Assembly: GCA_019244055.1 (NCBI GenBank)
Contig: JAFATG010000325.1
Span: 1-64,000 of the forward strand
DNA length: 64,000 bases
Direction of reading: 5' to 3'
Source: Acidobacteriaceae bacterium
GTDB taxonomy: Bacteria > Acidobacteriota > Terriglobia > Bryobacterales > Bryobacteraceae
In this document: in pieces, positions 1-8,581 of the stretch
Position numbering within the stretch: the stretch's first letter is position 1
How the letters are laid out: each line of letters begins with the position of its first letter
Notes under the pieces: model-generated
Databases searched by the model: none
Seen by the model: the letters and a program-made list of their open reading frames with translations, nothing else
Told to the model about the DNA's origin: nothing
Translations under genes and position numbers: made by a program

Positions 1-1923
1 AATGCCGGTATGCACGCCGCCGGCGTGGTCATCTCCTCGGTCCCGCTCAAAGAGTTGGTCCCGCTTTACGTCACGAACAAGCAGGAAATCGTGACCCAAT
101 ACGACATGCTTGGGCTCGAAAAGCTCGGGTTGTTGAAAATGGATTTCCTCGGCCTCACCACACTCACGATCGTAGAGCAGGCGATGAAGCTCATTGAAAA
201 ATATCGAGGAGTCAAGATCGTACTCGAAGATTTGCCGCTCGACGATGTCCAAAGCTACGAGAAAATCTTCAGCACCGGTTTCACCAGCGGCGTGTTCCAG
301 TTCGAATCTCCGGGCATGCAGGACATCTTGCGCCGGTATCAGCCGAACCGGATCGAAGATTTATGCGCTTTGAACGCCCTGTACCGGCCCGGACCCATTC
401 AGGGCGGCATGATTCCGGATTTCATCGATCGTAAGCACGGACGCAAGCCCATCGCCTACGATCTTCCGGTACTCGAAGAGATTCTGTCTGAAACCTACGG
501 CGTGATCCTCTACCAGGAGCAGGTGATGCAGATATCAAACAAGCTGGCCGGCTACTCGCTCGGGGAAGCGGACATCTTACGCCGGGCGATGGGGAAGAAG
601 AATGCCGTGGAAATGGCCCAGCAACGCGAACGGTTTATCAGCGGCGCCACCGAACGCGGCTATCCAGCCAAAAAGATCGCAAGAATTTTCGATCTGATGG
701 AGCAGTTTGCGGGCTATGGCTTCAATAAGTCGCATTCGGCCGCCTATGCATACCTCGCCTATGTCACCGCGTATCTGAAAGCGCATTACTCGGTCGAGTT
801 CATGTCCGCCTTGCTCACCTCCGAATCGGGCAATATGGACAAGGTCGTGAAGTATATCAATGAGTGCCGCGAAATGGGCATTCGCGTCCTGCCACCCGAT
901 GTCAATCGAAGCGAGCTGAACTTCACCCCCTCCGAGGATGCCATTCGTTTCGGCTTGGGAGCGGTGAAAAATGTCGGTCAGGGCGCTGTGGAGGCGATCG
1001 TCGCTGCGCGGGAGGAAGGCGGTCCCTTCACCTCCATTTATGATTTCTGCGAGCGCGTGAATCTCGGAAACGTGAATCGCCGCGTGCTGGAGAGCCTTAT
1101 CAAAGCCGGCGCCCTGGATGGAACCGGCGCGAATCGCGCCCAGCTCACCGAAGCTCTGGACCGGGCGCTCGAATCAGGAGCGCGCGCCTCCCGCGATCGC
1201 GCAATGGGGCAACATGGACTTTTCGGGCTTACCGAAGAACCCGAAAAGGCCGAATTTCCGCTCGCCAATTTGCCCGACTGGACTATGGAGCAAAAATTAG
1301 CCGGCGAGAAGGAACTCCTAGGAATTTACGTCTCCGGCCACCCACTGGATCGGTTCAGAGATAAGATAACCGATCTGGCAACCCACTTCACCGACCGTTT
1401 GGAAGATCTCGAGAAGAACACACCGGTTGCGCTCTGCGGAATGCTTACTAACATCGTTCGTAAGACGAATCGCGAGGGCAAGTATTGGGCGGCCCTCAAA
1501 ATCGACGATGCCCGGGGTACCGCCGATGGCATGGTTTTCGCGAACCGGTACGAAGAACTGCTCCCGGTGTTGCGGGACGATGCTGCTGTTTTCATTCGCG
1601 CCCTGGTACTCCCCGAAGAGAGTGGCCCACCCAAGCTTTCCATCCAAGAAATGGTGAAGCTTGAGGAGGCTCGGGTTGACCACCCTTCGCTTATCTCCAT
1701 TCGCTTCTGGTTGAAGGACGAAAACTCTGCCGAAAAGGCCGACGCGCTCAGTGATCTGTTCGGTCGCAAGCGCGGCAGTACCGAAGTCCGGCTTCGGATC
1801 GAGAAGCCGCGCGATTTCTCTGTAATCATGGACGTGGCAACTAAGGTACGGCCGGACCGGGAGTTTCGAGCGGAACTCGAGAAGATCTGCGGTCCCGAAG
1901 CATTGGAAGTACTGGCGAACTGA
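1..1923 (+). CDS. dnaE: DNA polymerase III subunit alpha, C-terminal part (5' end outside window)
   Basis: Replicative DNA polymerase catalytic subunit, of which the last ~640 residues are present; the reading frame is open at base 1 (Asn-Ala-Gly before the first Met), so the gene starts upstream. The GMHAAGVVIS motif and, ~45 residues in, KMDFLGL carry the C-family polymerase palm signature; that Asp is equivalent to the third catalytic aspartate of E. coli DnaE. Next come the fingers region, a helix-hairpin-helix stretch around GLGAVKNVGQGAVEAI, and an OB-fold (CGMLTNIVRKTNREGKYWA) expected to contact ssDNA, ending with a short C-terminal tail. The accA start lies 3 bases after the stop, so the two are probably co-transcribed. 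The sequence is intact to its stop. Assignment is secure. Confidence 0.97.
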   Translation, partial: NAGMHAAGVVISSVPLKELVPLYVTNKQEIVTQYDMLGLEKLGLLKMDFLGLTTLTIVEQAMKLIEKYRGVKIVLEDLPLDDVQSYEKIFSTGFTSGVFQFESPGMQDILRRYQPNRIEDLCALNALYRPGPIQGGMIPDFIDRKHGRKPIAYDLPVLEEILSETYGVILYQEQVMQISNKLAGYSLGEADILRRAMGKKNAVEMAQQRERFISGATERGYPAKKIARIFDLMEQFAGYGFNKSHSAAYAYLAYVTAYLKAHYSVEFMSALLTSESGNMDKVVKYINECREMGIRVLPPDVNRSELNFTPSEDAIRFGLGAVKNVGQGAVEAIVAAREEGGPFTSIYDFCERVNLGNVNRRVLESLIKAGALDGTGANRAQLTEALDRALESGARASRDRAMGQHGLFGLTEEPEKAEFPLANLPDWTMEQKLAGEKELLGIYVSGHPLDRFRDKITDLATHFTDRLEDLEKNTPVALCGMLTNIVRKTNREGKYWAALKIDDARGTADGMVFANRYEELLPVLRDDAAVFIRALVLPEESGPPKLSIQEMVKLEEARVDHPSLISIRFWLKDENSAEKADALSDLFGRKRGSTEVRLRIEKPRDFSVIMDVATKVRPDREFRAELEKICGPEALEVLAN

Positions 1924-1926
1924 TCC

Positions 1927-2802
1927 ATGGATGAAGAGCAAACTGAAGCGCGGAGTGCTGAAACCGTCCTCAATGCGGGGGAGACTCTCGACAATCCGAG
2001 CTGGCATCGTGTTCAACTTGCGCGCCATCCCAAGCGGCCGCATGCCCTCGACTACATTCGCGAGCTGATCACCGGGTTTGAAGAGCTGCACGGGGACAGG
2101 TTTTTCGGTGATGACCCATCGATCGTCGGTGGCATGGGTTGCTTCGAAGGCAAGCAGGTGATGATCATCGGGCAGCAGAAAGGGCGGGATACCAAGGAAA
2201 AGCTTCACCGGAATTTTGGTATGTCCAAGCCCGAAGGCTACCGGAAGGCTCTGCGTCTGATGAAGCTGGCCGCCAAGTTTCGCAAGCCGATCATCACCTT
2301 AATCGACACGCCTGGCGCGTACCCCGGTATCGATGCTGAAGAGCGTGGGCAGGCGGAAGCGATTGCTTACAATTTGCGGGAAATGGCCCGTCTGCCAAGC
2401 CCGATTATTTCGGTCGTCATCGGCGAAGGAGGCAGCGGCGGTGCGCTCGGCATCGGTGTTGCGAATCGAGTGTACATGCTGGCGAACGCCTATTACAGCG
2501 TGATCTCGCCGGAAAGCTGCGCCGCGATCATCTATCGGGACTCAGGAAAGGCTCCCGACGCTGCCGCTGCTCTGAAACTGACTGCGCCGGGTCTCTTGCA
2601 GATGAAGCTGATCGACGGTATCGTTCCGGAACCCGAGCAGGGGGCTCACTCGGATCCTGATGCGGTTTTCGCGTCGTTGCGAGAGACTCTGAAGACCGCG
2701 TTGAACGAGCTCGAAGGCCTCTCGCCTGAGCAGGTCATCGATGAGCGGTACAACAAATTCCGGCAGATGGGCAATTTTTTTAGCGACGGCGGCGATCTCT
2801 GA
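1927..2802 (+). CDS. accA: Acetyl-CoA carboxylase carboxyltransferase subunit alpha
   Basis: Alpha half of the carboxyltransferase that moves CO2 from carboxybiotin to acetyl-CoA, making malonyl-CoA for fatty-acid synthesis; works in the cytoplasm with AccD. The 291 residues show the AccA landmarks: [38 protein letters not shown], the [10 protein letters not shown] loop, and the oxyanion segment [12 protein letters not shown]. The N-terminal helix before [13 protein letters not shown] is only about 35 residues, shorter than in the ~319-residue enterobacterial enzyme, which is common in this phylum. It follows dnaE by 3 bases, a pairing seen in many bacteria, so an operon is likely. The ATG is the first in frame after the dnaE stop. 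Confidence 0.96.
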   Translation: MDEEQTEARSAETVLNAGETLDNPSWHRVQLARHPKRPHALDYIRELITGFEELHGDRFFGDDPSIVGGMGCFEGKQVMIIGQQKGRDTKEKLHRNFGMSKPEGYRKALRLMKLAAKFRKPIITLIDTPGAYPGIDAEERGQAEAIAYNLREMARLPSPIISVVIGEGGSGGALGIGVANRVYMLANAYYSVISPESCAAIIYRDSGKAPDAAAALKLTAPGLLQMKLIDGIVPEPEQGAHSDPDAVFASLRETLKTALNELEGLSPEQVIDERYNKFRQMGNFFSDGGDL

Positions 2803-2831
2803 ATCGAATTGGAATTCTGATCGTTATCTTC

Positions 2832-3080
2832 GTGCTGGGCTTCCTGGCTCTGATCGCGTACTCCACCTTGAACGGCCCGCGCTACCGCGTGGAGGTGTGC
2901 ATGGCCTATCAAGGCCGGTCAGCGTGCCGAACGGTAAAAGCTAAAAGTGAGCAGGCCGCCATTCGATCCGGGACCGAAAACGCCTGCGCGGACATTTCCT
3001 CGGGCGTTACTGACACGATGCGCTGCGTGGAGTCCCAACCTCAAAGCATAAAGTGGTTGAGCCGTCCCGCACAGAAATAG
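2832..3080 (+). CDS. Small membrane-anchored hypothetical protein
   Basis: About 82 residues from a GTG, but the frame is open upstream to a stop at 2781 and encodes more hydrophobic residues (GILIVIFVLGFLALIAY), so translation may begin at a non-ATG codon such as CTG 2799, overlapping the end of accA. Predicted layout is one N-terminal signal-anchor helix and a ~60-residue soluble tail with four cysteines, including VEVCMAYQGRSACR and ENACADI. The even cysteine count suggests disulfides outside the cytoplasm. I believe short proteins of this pattern occur near accA in Acidobacteriota, but that is memory and not verified. No function can be given. Start position is the least certain point. 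Confidence 0.6.
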   Translation: MLGFLALIAYSTLNGPRYRVEVCMAYQGRSACRTVKAKSEQAAIRSGTENACADISSGVTDTMRCVESQPQSIKWLSRPAQK

Positions 3081-3185
3081 GGTCTCTTCCACGCCCTCCA
3101 GTCGGCCAGTATTGTTTTGCAGTAACGACGTGAGATTTGCCGGACGCCGTCCTTCGGAGTAAGATCGTGAGGCAGGTATCTGCAA

Positions 3186-3713
3186 GTGGCCGTCGATACC
3201 GAACGCTGGCGGCGCATCGAGTCCATTTACCATGCAGCGCTGGAGCGCGAGCCGGAGCAGCGCAGCAAATTCATAGCGGAAGCTTGTGCGGGTGACGAAG
3301 GCCTCTGTCATGAAATCGAGTCTCTGTTAGCACAAGCTTCAAAAACTGCTGGGCCTTTGGACGCACCCGCCTGGGACGCCCTGGGCACTTTACTTGGGGA
3401 CGCCAAAGAGTCGCCGCTCGCGCGCGGCACGCAATTAGGTTCCTACATCATCGAGTCCTTGCTCGGCGCGGGCGGCATGGGCATGGTGTACGAGGCGCAG
3501 GATGCCAAACTCCATCGCCGCGTCGCTATCAAGGCGCTTCCCGAAGGAATCTCGGCGCCAAAGCAGGCGATTGAGCGGCTGTGGCGGGAGGCGCGCGCAG
3601 CCTCGGCGCTGAATCATCCAAACATCGCCACGATTCACGCCATTGAGGAATACGAAGGGCGCCTTTTATCGTTATGGAGTTGCTGGAAGGCCAAAGCCTC
3701 AAGCAGCTTATAG
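3186..3713 (+). CDS. Serine/threonine protein kinase, N-terminal fragment (frameshifted gene)
   Basis: First piece of a kinase-propeller gene that runs to 6023 and is broken twice. Starting at GTG, it has the leader typical of these kinases ([19 protein letters not shown]), then the kinase N-lobe: Gly-rich loop [12 protein letters not shown] near residues 93-103 and ATP-binding Lys116 in VAIKALP, followed by the helix-C Glu in [15 protein letters not shown]. Immediately after EEYEGR the frame is lost around 3663-3667; shifting by one base restores FIVMELLEG in the next fragment, so one base is missing from a C/T run. Either a sequencing/assembly indel or a recent mutation. As written, the fragment cannot form an active kinase because it lacks the C-lobe. 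Confidence 0.75.
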   Translation: MAVDTERWRRIESIYHAALEREPEQRSKFIAEACAGDEGLCHEIESLLAQASKTAGPLDAPAWDALGTLLGDAKESPLARGTQLGSYIIESLLGAGGMGMVYEAQDAKLHRRVAIKALPEGISAPKQAIERLWREARAASALNHPNIATIHAIEEYEGRLLSLWSCWKAKASSSL

Positions 3714-5008
3714 ACGGCAAACCGCTCAAGCTGGAAACGCTACTGGAACTCGCGATTCAATGTGCCGATGGCCTCAGCGCGGCCCACTCGAAGGGCATCA
3801 TTCACCGCGATGTCAAGCCGGCCAATCTTTTCGTGACTAGCCGCGGACAACTGAAGATTCTGGACTTTGGAGTTGCGAAATTCCAGCAAATCGCCGAGTT
3901 GGCGGCGTCTGCCACGCCACCAGCCAGTGAGCGAACAGACTCCACATCCACTTTGAGCAGCACCGGCGCGCTGATCGGGACCATTGCGTACATGTCGCCG
4001 GAACAGGCGAGCGGAATCGAACTCGATACGCGCACCGACCTGTTCTCATTCGGCGCGGTGCTGTACGAGATGGCGACGGGTATTGCGCCGTTCCGGGGTG
4101 ACAGTGCTGCGCACATTCGAGACTCCATCCTGAGCCGTTCACCTTCGCCTCCCTCGCATGTCAATCCGCGGCTGCCATCGGCACTCGATCGAATCGTCGC
4201 GAAGGCGCTCGAGAAGGATCGGGAGAAGCGCTATCAGAGTGCAGCGGAACTACGTTCGGATCTCCAGGCGCTGCAGCGCAAAGTGGTAGTGCCCCGCAGG
4301 CGAGTATGGGCCGCGGCCATGGCTCTAATCGTCCTCGGGGTGCTAATTGGAGCGCTCTTCTGGGGTCGGTCGCAGCGGTCGACAGCGCGGGCTCCAGATC
4401 TTCTTCCGCTTCCGAGTCGCCTGACTGCAAACGGGCCTGAGTCGCCCATCAATTCAGCAAAGACTTCGCCGGATGGCAGGTACCTGGTGTATTCAGATGC
4501 TGAGGGTGTTCACTTGCAGCTCCCGAGGGGCGGCGTGAGCCACATCGTCCCAAACACGCGCGGTACGTGGGTCATTTGTTGGAGCTTGGATGGGACAACG
4601 GTGTTCCTGCATAACGACAAGGGAAATTACAGCATGTCGCCGGCGAATGAAAAGCTGCACCCGCTCGGGAATGTAACTCCATTCGGCCGGCACGTCTTCG
4701 TGCACACAAAGGATGCAATAGAGACCAGAGACACGCATGGAAAGATGATTTTTTCCTTTGCCCTGCGTGATGACACGAATGGGAGCCTTCGCGAAATGGC
4801 ACGTGGCGCGGATTGGTTGGCGGTCAGCTTCGGCAAACCATCCGGTTTGTCGTCGATCGACGCTTTTCAGCTCGACACAGGCCGGCGGACCACATTGGTA
4901 CCGCCCCAGCCCCATTCCATCACGGGACTTACCTGGCTCTCCAGCGACAGGCTCATGTATTCCCTTGCGGAACAGTTGAATAATAGACTACGTTACCGAA
5001 CCGGATAA
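3674..5008 (+). CDS. Serine/threonine protein kinase C-lobe, TM helix and start of propeller (middle fragment)
   Basis: Continues the preceding fragment in another frame. It holds the kinase C-lobe: catalytic loop [10 protein letters not shown], metal-binding DFGVAKF, activation-segment end [13 protein letters not shown], and helix-F Asp in [11 protein letters not shown] transmembrane segment ([20 protein letters not shown]) separates the cytoplasmic kinase from an extracytoplasmic beta-propeller whose first blades contain [10 protein letters not shown]. The frame is lost again near 4979-4985 and resumes as [19 protein letters not shown] in the original frame. The ATG listed is internal, not a true start. 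Full gene would be ~945 residues, the same architecture and length as the intact kinase at 58850-61696. Confidence 0.75.
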   Translation: MELLEGQSLKQLIDGKPLKLETLLELAIQCADGLSAAHSKGIIHRDVKPANLFVTSRGQLKILDFGVAKFQQIAELAASATPPASERTDSTSTLSSTGALIGTIAYMSPEQASGIELDTRTDLFSFGAVLYEMATGIAPFRGDSAAHIRDSILSRSPSPPSHVNPRLPSALDRIVAKALEKDREKRYQSAAELRSDLQALQRKVVVPRRRVWAAAMALIVLGVLIGALFWGRSQRSTARAPDLLPLPSRLTANGPESPINSAKTSPDGRYLVYSDAEGVHLQLPRGGVSHIVPNTRGTWVICWSLDGTTVFLHNDKGNYSMSPANEKLHPLGNVTPFGRHVFVHTKDAIETRDTHGKMIFSFALRDDTNGSLREMARGADWLAVSFGKPSGLSSIDAFQLDTGRRTTLVPPQPHSITGLTWLSSDRLMYSLAEQLNNRLRYRTG

Positions 5009-5099
5009 TCTCTGGCTTTTAAGCCTCGACCCGCGGACCGGGGTTCCGACGGGTCCACCCGTCCGTCGTTCCAGTTGGCCGGATTTCCATATCGCCCAG

Positions 5100-6023
5100 T
5101 TGTCTGCAACGGCCGACGGCAGGAGCCTCTCTTTTGTCCGCTTTACGCTTCAGCGAAGTATCTGGATTGGGACCCTGAACAGAAAAGCAGCCCGGCTGAG
5201 CGGCCCGCAGCGCCTCACGTATGGCGACGTAGTTGACTCTCCGTGGACATGGACGCGCGACGGCAAAGCCGTGGTGTTCACGTCCAACCGCGGCGGCTCT
5301 CTTCAGAATATGGGCGGGATTTACAAGCAAGACATCGGAACGGAAACCGCGCAAGCGCTTACTGCAGGACCTGGTAGCATTTTGATCGTCAGGCTATCAC
5401 CTGACGGGAATTGGCTGATTTACGCGACGACGCAGGGCGTTAGCACGAAGGTGCAGTTGATGCGTATTCGGATCGGGGGCGGCGAGCCACAGCCAATACT
5501 TGTGAGCGAGAGCTTTGCGGGCCTAAGCTGCAGCCAAATAGCTGGAGGAACTTGTGCGATCTCTGAATCGGACGGCAAAACGACAACCGTTTCCGCAGTC
5601 GATCCGATGAAAGGCCCCGGCGCGGTTCTTTTTCGTGACAAAGGGGCGACCTCCGCGAATATCTCGCCGGATGGAAAGCACGTTGCCTATGTGATCCCGG
5701 ACACACCGTGTAGGCGCGTCCGGATCACGGACTTGCACGGGAGGATCGAAGCAGACGTCACGGTGGCTGGCGTCGAAAATCTGAACAGTTTGGACTGGTC
5801 GGCAGATAGCGCCGGGTTCTTCATGTCTGACATGCGTAGCAACGAGAGTCGCCTGATACATGTTCAGAGGAGCGGCGCGTCACAGATTTTGTGGAGCGTA
5901 CCTTGGCCGACGGATCTATATGGCATTCCTTCGCCGGACGGCCGCTATCTCGCGACGCCTAGGGCAACCTACAGCAGCAACGTCTGGATGGTTCAAGAGC
6001 CCGAGGACCGCGGAAGACGTTAA
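5100..6023 (+). CDS. WD40/TolB-like propeller, C-terminal fragment of the broken kinase
   Basis: Third piece of the gene. It reads in the same phase as the first fragment and is open back to the stop at 4977, so the listed TTG is only the first possible start codon. It encodes repeated PD40-type blades: WTRDGKAVVFTSNRGG, LSPDGNWLIYATT, ISPDGKHVAYVI and LDWSADSAGFFMSD, the usual sensor-like periplasmic half of acidobacterial kinases. The stop lies 19 bases from the end of an oppositely oriented ECF sigma gene, so the two units converge with almost no spacer. The blades are intact, which favours a very recent frameshift or a consensus error. Confidence 0.7.
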   Translation: MSATADGRSLSFVRFTLQRSIWIGTLNRKAARLSGPQRLTYGDVVDSPWTWTRDGKAVVFTSNRGGSLQNMGGIYKQDIGTETAQALTAGPGSILIVRLSPDGNWLIYATTQGVSTKVQLMRIRIGGGEPQPILVSESFAGLSCSQIAGGTCAISESDGKTTTVSAVDPMKGPGAVLFRDKGATSANISPDGKHVAYVIPDTPCRRVRITDLHGRIEADVTVAGVENLNSLDWSADSAGFFMSDMRSNESRLIHVQRSGASQILWSVPWPTDLYGIPSPDGRYLATPRATYSSNVWMVQEPEDRGRR

Positions 6024-6042
6024 GCTTGGATGCGAGCCACTC

Positions 6043-6657
6043 CTATTTCGGCAGTTCACGCATCAGCCACGCCCGCGCCAGTTTCCAATCCCGCATCACG
6101 GTCTGTGGCGAGACACCGAGGACCTCGGCTGTTTCTTCCACGCTGAGCCCGCCGAAAAAGCGCATCTCAATCACCTGTGCTTTTCTTGCATCCAGTTGCG
6201 CCAGGGCCGCTAATGCGTTATCGACGGCGATCACTTCTTCCGCGCGCCGGGATGACCCGTCGGCAATTTCATCGAAATTCACGGCTGACGAATGCGCGAT
6301 TTTGCGCGCCTGACCGCCCCGTTTGGCGGCAGAGCGTGTCCTTGCGGCGTCGACAAGGATGCGCCTCATTACCTGTGCCGAGACAGCGAAGAAATGGGCG
6401 CGATCCTTCCAGTCCACCTCGCCTACATTCACCAACTTTAGATAAGCCTCATTGATCAAGACCGTAGCCTGCAGCGAGTTGCCGGCCTGCTCGTGTTTCA
6501 TGTGGCGGCGGGCAAGCCGGTGCATCTCGGCGTATAGGACTGGCATCAGCCGGTCCAAGGCTGCCCGGTCCCCAGCGGCCCAAGCCTTCAGCCAAATCGT
6601 GATTTCCGCTGTTTCCGTCATCGCTCGGGTGATTTCTGCAAGATTTCTTCCCGCCAT
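6043..6657 (-). CDS. ECF-family RNA polymerase sigma factor (Sig-70 X6 type)
   Basis: Alternative sigma factor of the acidobacterial/planctomycete X6 type, which usually lacks a classical anti-sigma and is associated with protein kinases. Region 2 is visible as LYAEMHRLARRHMKHEQAGNSLQATVLINEAYLKL, then the DWKDRAHFFAVSAQVMRRILVDAAR stretch; region 4 is LDARKAQVIEMRFFGGLSVEETAEVLGVSPQTVMRDWKLARAWL in pieces, a clear DNA-binding HTH. Length 204 residues is normal; an alternative Met12 start is possible. It converges with the kinase-propeller gene next door, so the pair may be functionally linked although not in one operon. Confidence 0.9.
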   Translation of the reverse strand: MAGRNLAEITRAMTETAEITIWLKAWAAGDRAALDRLMPVLYAEMHRLARRHMKHEQAGNSLQATVLINEAYLKLVNVGEVDWKDRAHFFAVSAQVMRRILVDAARTRSAAKRGGQARKIAHSSAVNFDEIADGSSRRAEEVIAVDNALAALAQLDARKAQVIEMRFFGGLSVEETAEVLGVSPQTVMRDWKLARAWLMRELPK

Positions 6658-6707
6658 TGTAGTTCTTCATTTCCGTTTCCGCTTACCCCTGCGAAAGGCG
6701 GAACGAA

Positions 6708-7460
6708 ATGAGGGTTATTGGGAACCTCGCGCAAAACGGCCGCGGCATCAAGCGTGCCGCGCAAAAAACTAGCGAGCGCCGACACTGTCCCGCGGCGCGC
6801 ATCCGCGCCCTTTGCGCTACAGCAGTAGCGAGCCTACTCGCAATCGGAACATCGGCCCTTGCCCAAAGCTCGGCGGAGGAAGCAAGAGCGACTGTGAAGG
6901 TCTACGTGCTAAGAAACGTAAGCGATCGTAACCTGAACGTGTCCTGGGCAGAGAACACTGCTTCGCAAATCTTTGCCCAAGCCGGCGTGCACATCAAATG
7001 GCAACTGGGAGAGCCCAGGCGCGGCGAACAGTACATGCCGATCGTCATAGACCTCAGCTCGAACACTCCGAAAACGCTTGCACCGGGTGCCTTGGCTTGC
7101 GCACAGGTGTATGAAGGCGTTCATATTCGGGTCTTTTGGGATCGCGTACAGAAAACAGTTCGGGGCGCCAATCCGCTCGGCACGTTTCTGCTGGCGCACG
7201 TCATCGCACATGAAATCGCGCACGTTCTCGAGCGTGTAGATCGCCATTCCGAAACCGGCCTCATGAAAGCAAGCTGGACAAAAAAGGAAATCGAAGAGAT
7301 GGGTGCCCATCCACTTTCGCTCGCCCCGGAGGACGTGCAATTGATTCATCAGGGTCTGCTCCAGCGAGTTACACAGCAGGCTGCCGGCGCAGCGACGAAT
7401 TGGGCTGCGATGGCGCTGGCCCGTACCAAATCGGATTGTGTCCGAGGCGCTGCCTTTTGA
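6708..7460 (+). CDS. Exported HExxH putative metalloprotease-like protein
   Basis: A 250-residue protein with a signal peptide-like stretch around residues 31-53 (ALCATAVASLLAIGTSALAQ); the first ~28 residues may be artefactual and a downstream start is possible. The key motif is AHVIAHEIAHVLERVDRH: HExxH at 168-172 followed by another His at 180, then GLMKASW, which resembles a metzincin Met-turn. The third ligand sits 8 residues after the second His, not 6 as in classical metzincins, so the fold assignment is tentative. It diverges from the adjacent sigma-factor gene and may share its promoter region. Substrate unknown. Confidence 0.7.
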   Translation: MRVIGNLAQNGRGIKRAAQKTSERRHCPAARIRALCATAVASLLAIGTSALAQSSAEEARATVKVYVLRNVSDRNLNVSWAENTASQIFAQAGVHIKWQLGEPRRGEQYMPIVIDLSSNTPKTLAPGALACAQVYEGVHIRVFWDRVQKTVRGANPLGTFLLAHVIAHEIAHVLERVDRHSETGLMKASWTKKEIEEMGAHPLSLAPEDVQLIHQGLLQRVTQQAAGAATNWAAMALARTKSDCVRGAAF

Positions 7461-7470
7461 CGCAGTCCAC

Positions 7471-8517
7471 TTACGGCCTAATCCCCGGCACATTCACCCG
7501 CATGCGATAAATGCTGCTGCTCGCCGCAATATAGAGCGTCTTTCCGTCCTTATCCCCAAACGTGAGATTGCCCGTCTTCTCAGGCATGTCGATCGTTCCC
7601 AAATGCTTCCCCTCGGGCGAGAAGATCCAAACTCCGCCCGGAGCCGCACTATAGACATTCCCGCGTTGATCCACCTTCATTCCGTCGGGCGCGCCCGGAC
7701 GAGTATCTAAGCTTGCATCGAAGAATAGCTTGCCCTCCGAAAGAGATCCATCTGAATTGACCCGATACCGCCGCCAGATCTTCTGCGGCTCGGAGTTGTT
7801 GGCGTAGAGCACACTCTGATCGGGAGAAAACGCAATGCCGTTTGGCCTCGGCAGGTCGGTGATGAGAAGCTGTAGCTTCTCATTCGCAGGCGCTGATCCC
7901 GCCGCCTGATCCGTTGCGCCCGGTAATCTGTAAACTCCATTCACCTTCAACTGCTTTTCAGCATCGTGATCGCTCTGGGTGCGCAAACCGTAAGGAGGAT
8001 CTGTGAAATACAGCGAACCGTCTGACCGGTACACAAGATCGTTCGGACTATTGAACCGTTTGCCTTGATACTCAGTCGCGAGAATTGTAATCTCGCCCTT
8101 TGGGTTCATCGTCTCCAGCCGGTACACATCCCGCTGAGCGTGGCCCGCTACCGTCAGGCGCCCGCGCGAATCGAGCGTCATGCCGTTCGATCCCGATTCC
8201 GGACCGCCATACGCTGCCGCCGATCCCTTATATCCGCTCGGCTGAAGGAAAATGGACGCACCCCCTCCCGGCATCCACTTCCGGATACTGTCGCTTGGGA
8301 TTTCAGCAAACAGTAGATACCCTGCGTGGATCCACACAGGCCCTTCGGTCCATTTGAAACCGGTTGCCAAGCGCTCGAGTTTCGCGTCGCTGGGTATCAG
8401 AGCGTCGATCTGCTTGTCCAACCGCTCGACCTTTACCGCTTCTTCCTGAGAAAGCGCTACCGGAATCAAAAGCGCCGGAAGCAAGGCTCCTGCCAACAAA
8501 ACGTGTATGTGTCTCAC
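7471..8517 (-). CDS. SMP-30/gluconolactonase/LRE family protein
   Basis: Exported six-bladed propeller enzyme of the gluconolactonase/regucalcin superfamily, which hydrolyses sugar lactones using one divalent metal. A signal peptide (HVLLAGALLPALLIPVALSQ) precedes the catalytic fold. Landmarks: GFKWTEGPVWIHAGYLLFAEI (metal-binding Glu in TEGPVW), NGMTLDSRGRLTVAGH, RFNSPNDLVYRSDGSLYFTDPPYG (metal-ligand Asn in SPNDL), RPNGIAFSPDQSVLYANNS, and PDGMKVDQRGNVYSA. Length of 348 is usual for the secreted form. Precise lactone unknown. The gene sits tail-to-tail with the HExxH gene, 10 bases apart. Confidence 0.9.
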   Translation of the reverse strand: MRHIHVLLAGALLPALLIPVALSQEEAVKVERLDKQIDALIPSDAKLERLATGFKWTEGPVWIHAGYLLFAEIPSDSIRKWMPGGGASIFLQPSGYKGSAAAYGGPESGSNGMTLDSRGRLTVAGHAQRDVYRLETMNPKGEITILATEYQGKRFNSPNDLVYRSDGSLYFTDPPYGLRTQSDHDAEKQLKVNGVYRLPGATDQAAGSAPANEKLQLLITDLPRPNGIAFSPDQSVLYANNSEPQKIWRRYRVNSDGSLSEGKLFFDASLDTRPGAPDGMKVDQRGNVYSAAPGGVWIFSPEGKHLGTIDMPEKTGNLTFGDKDGKTLYIAASSSIYRMRVNVPGIRP

Positions 8518-8581
8518 GGCAGGATTTTATAACGGCCGGAAAGAGAACGCCTCGGCTTACTGGCCAAGGCGTCTGGGAATA

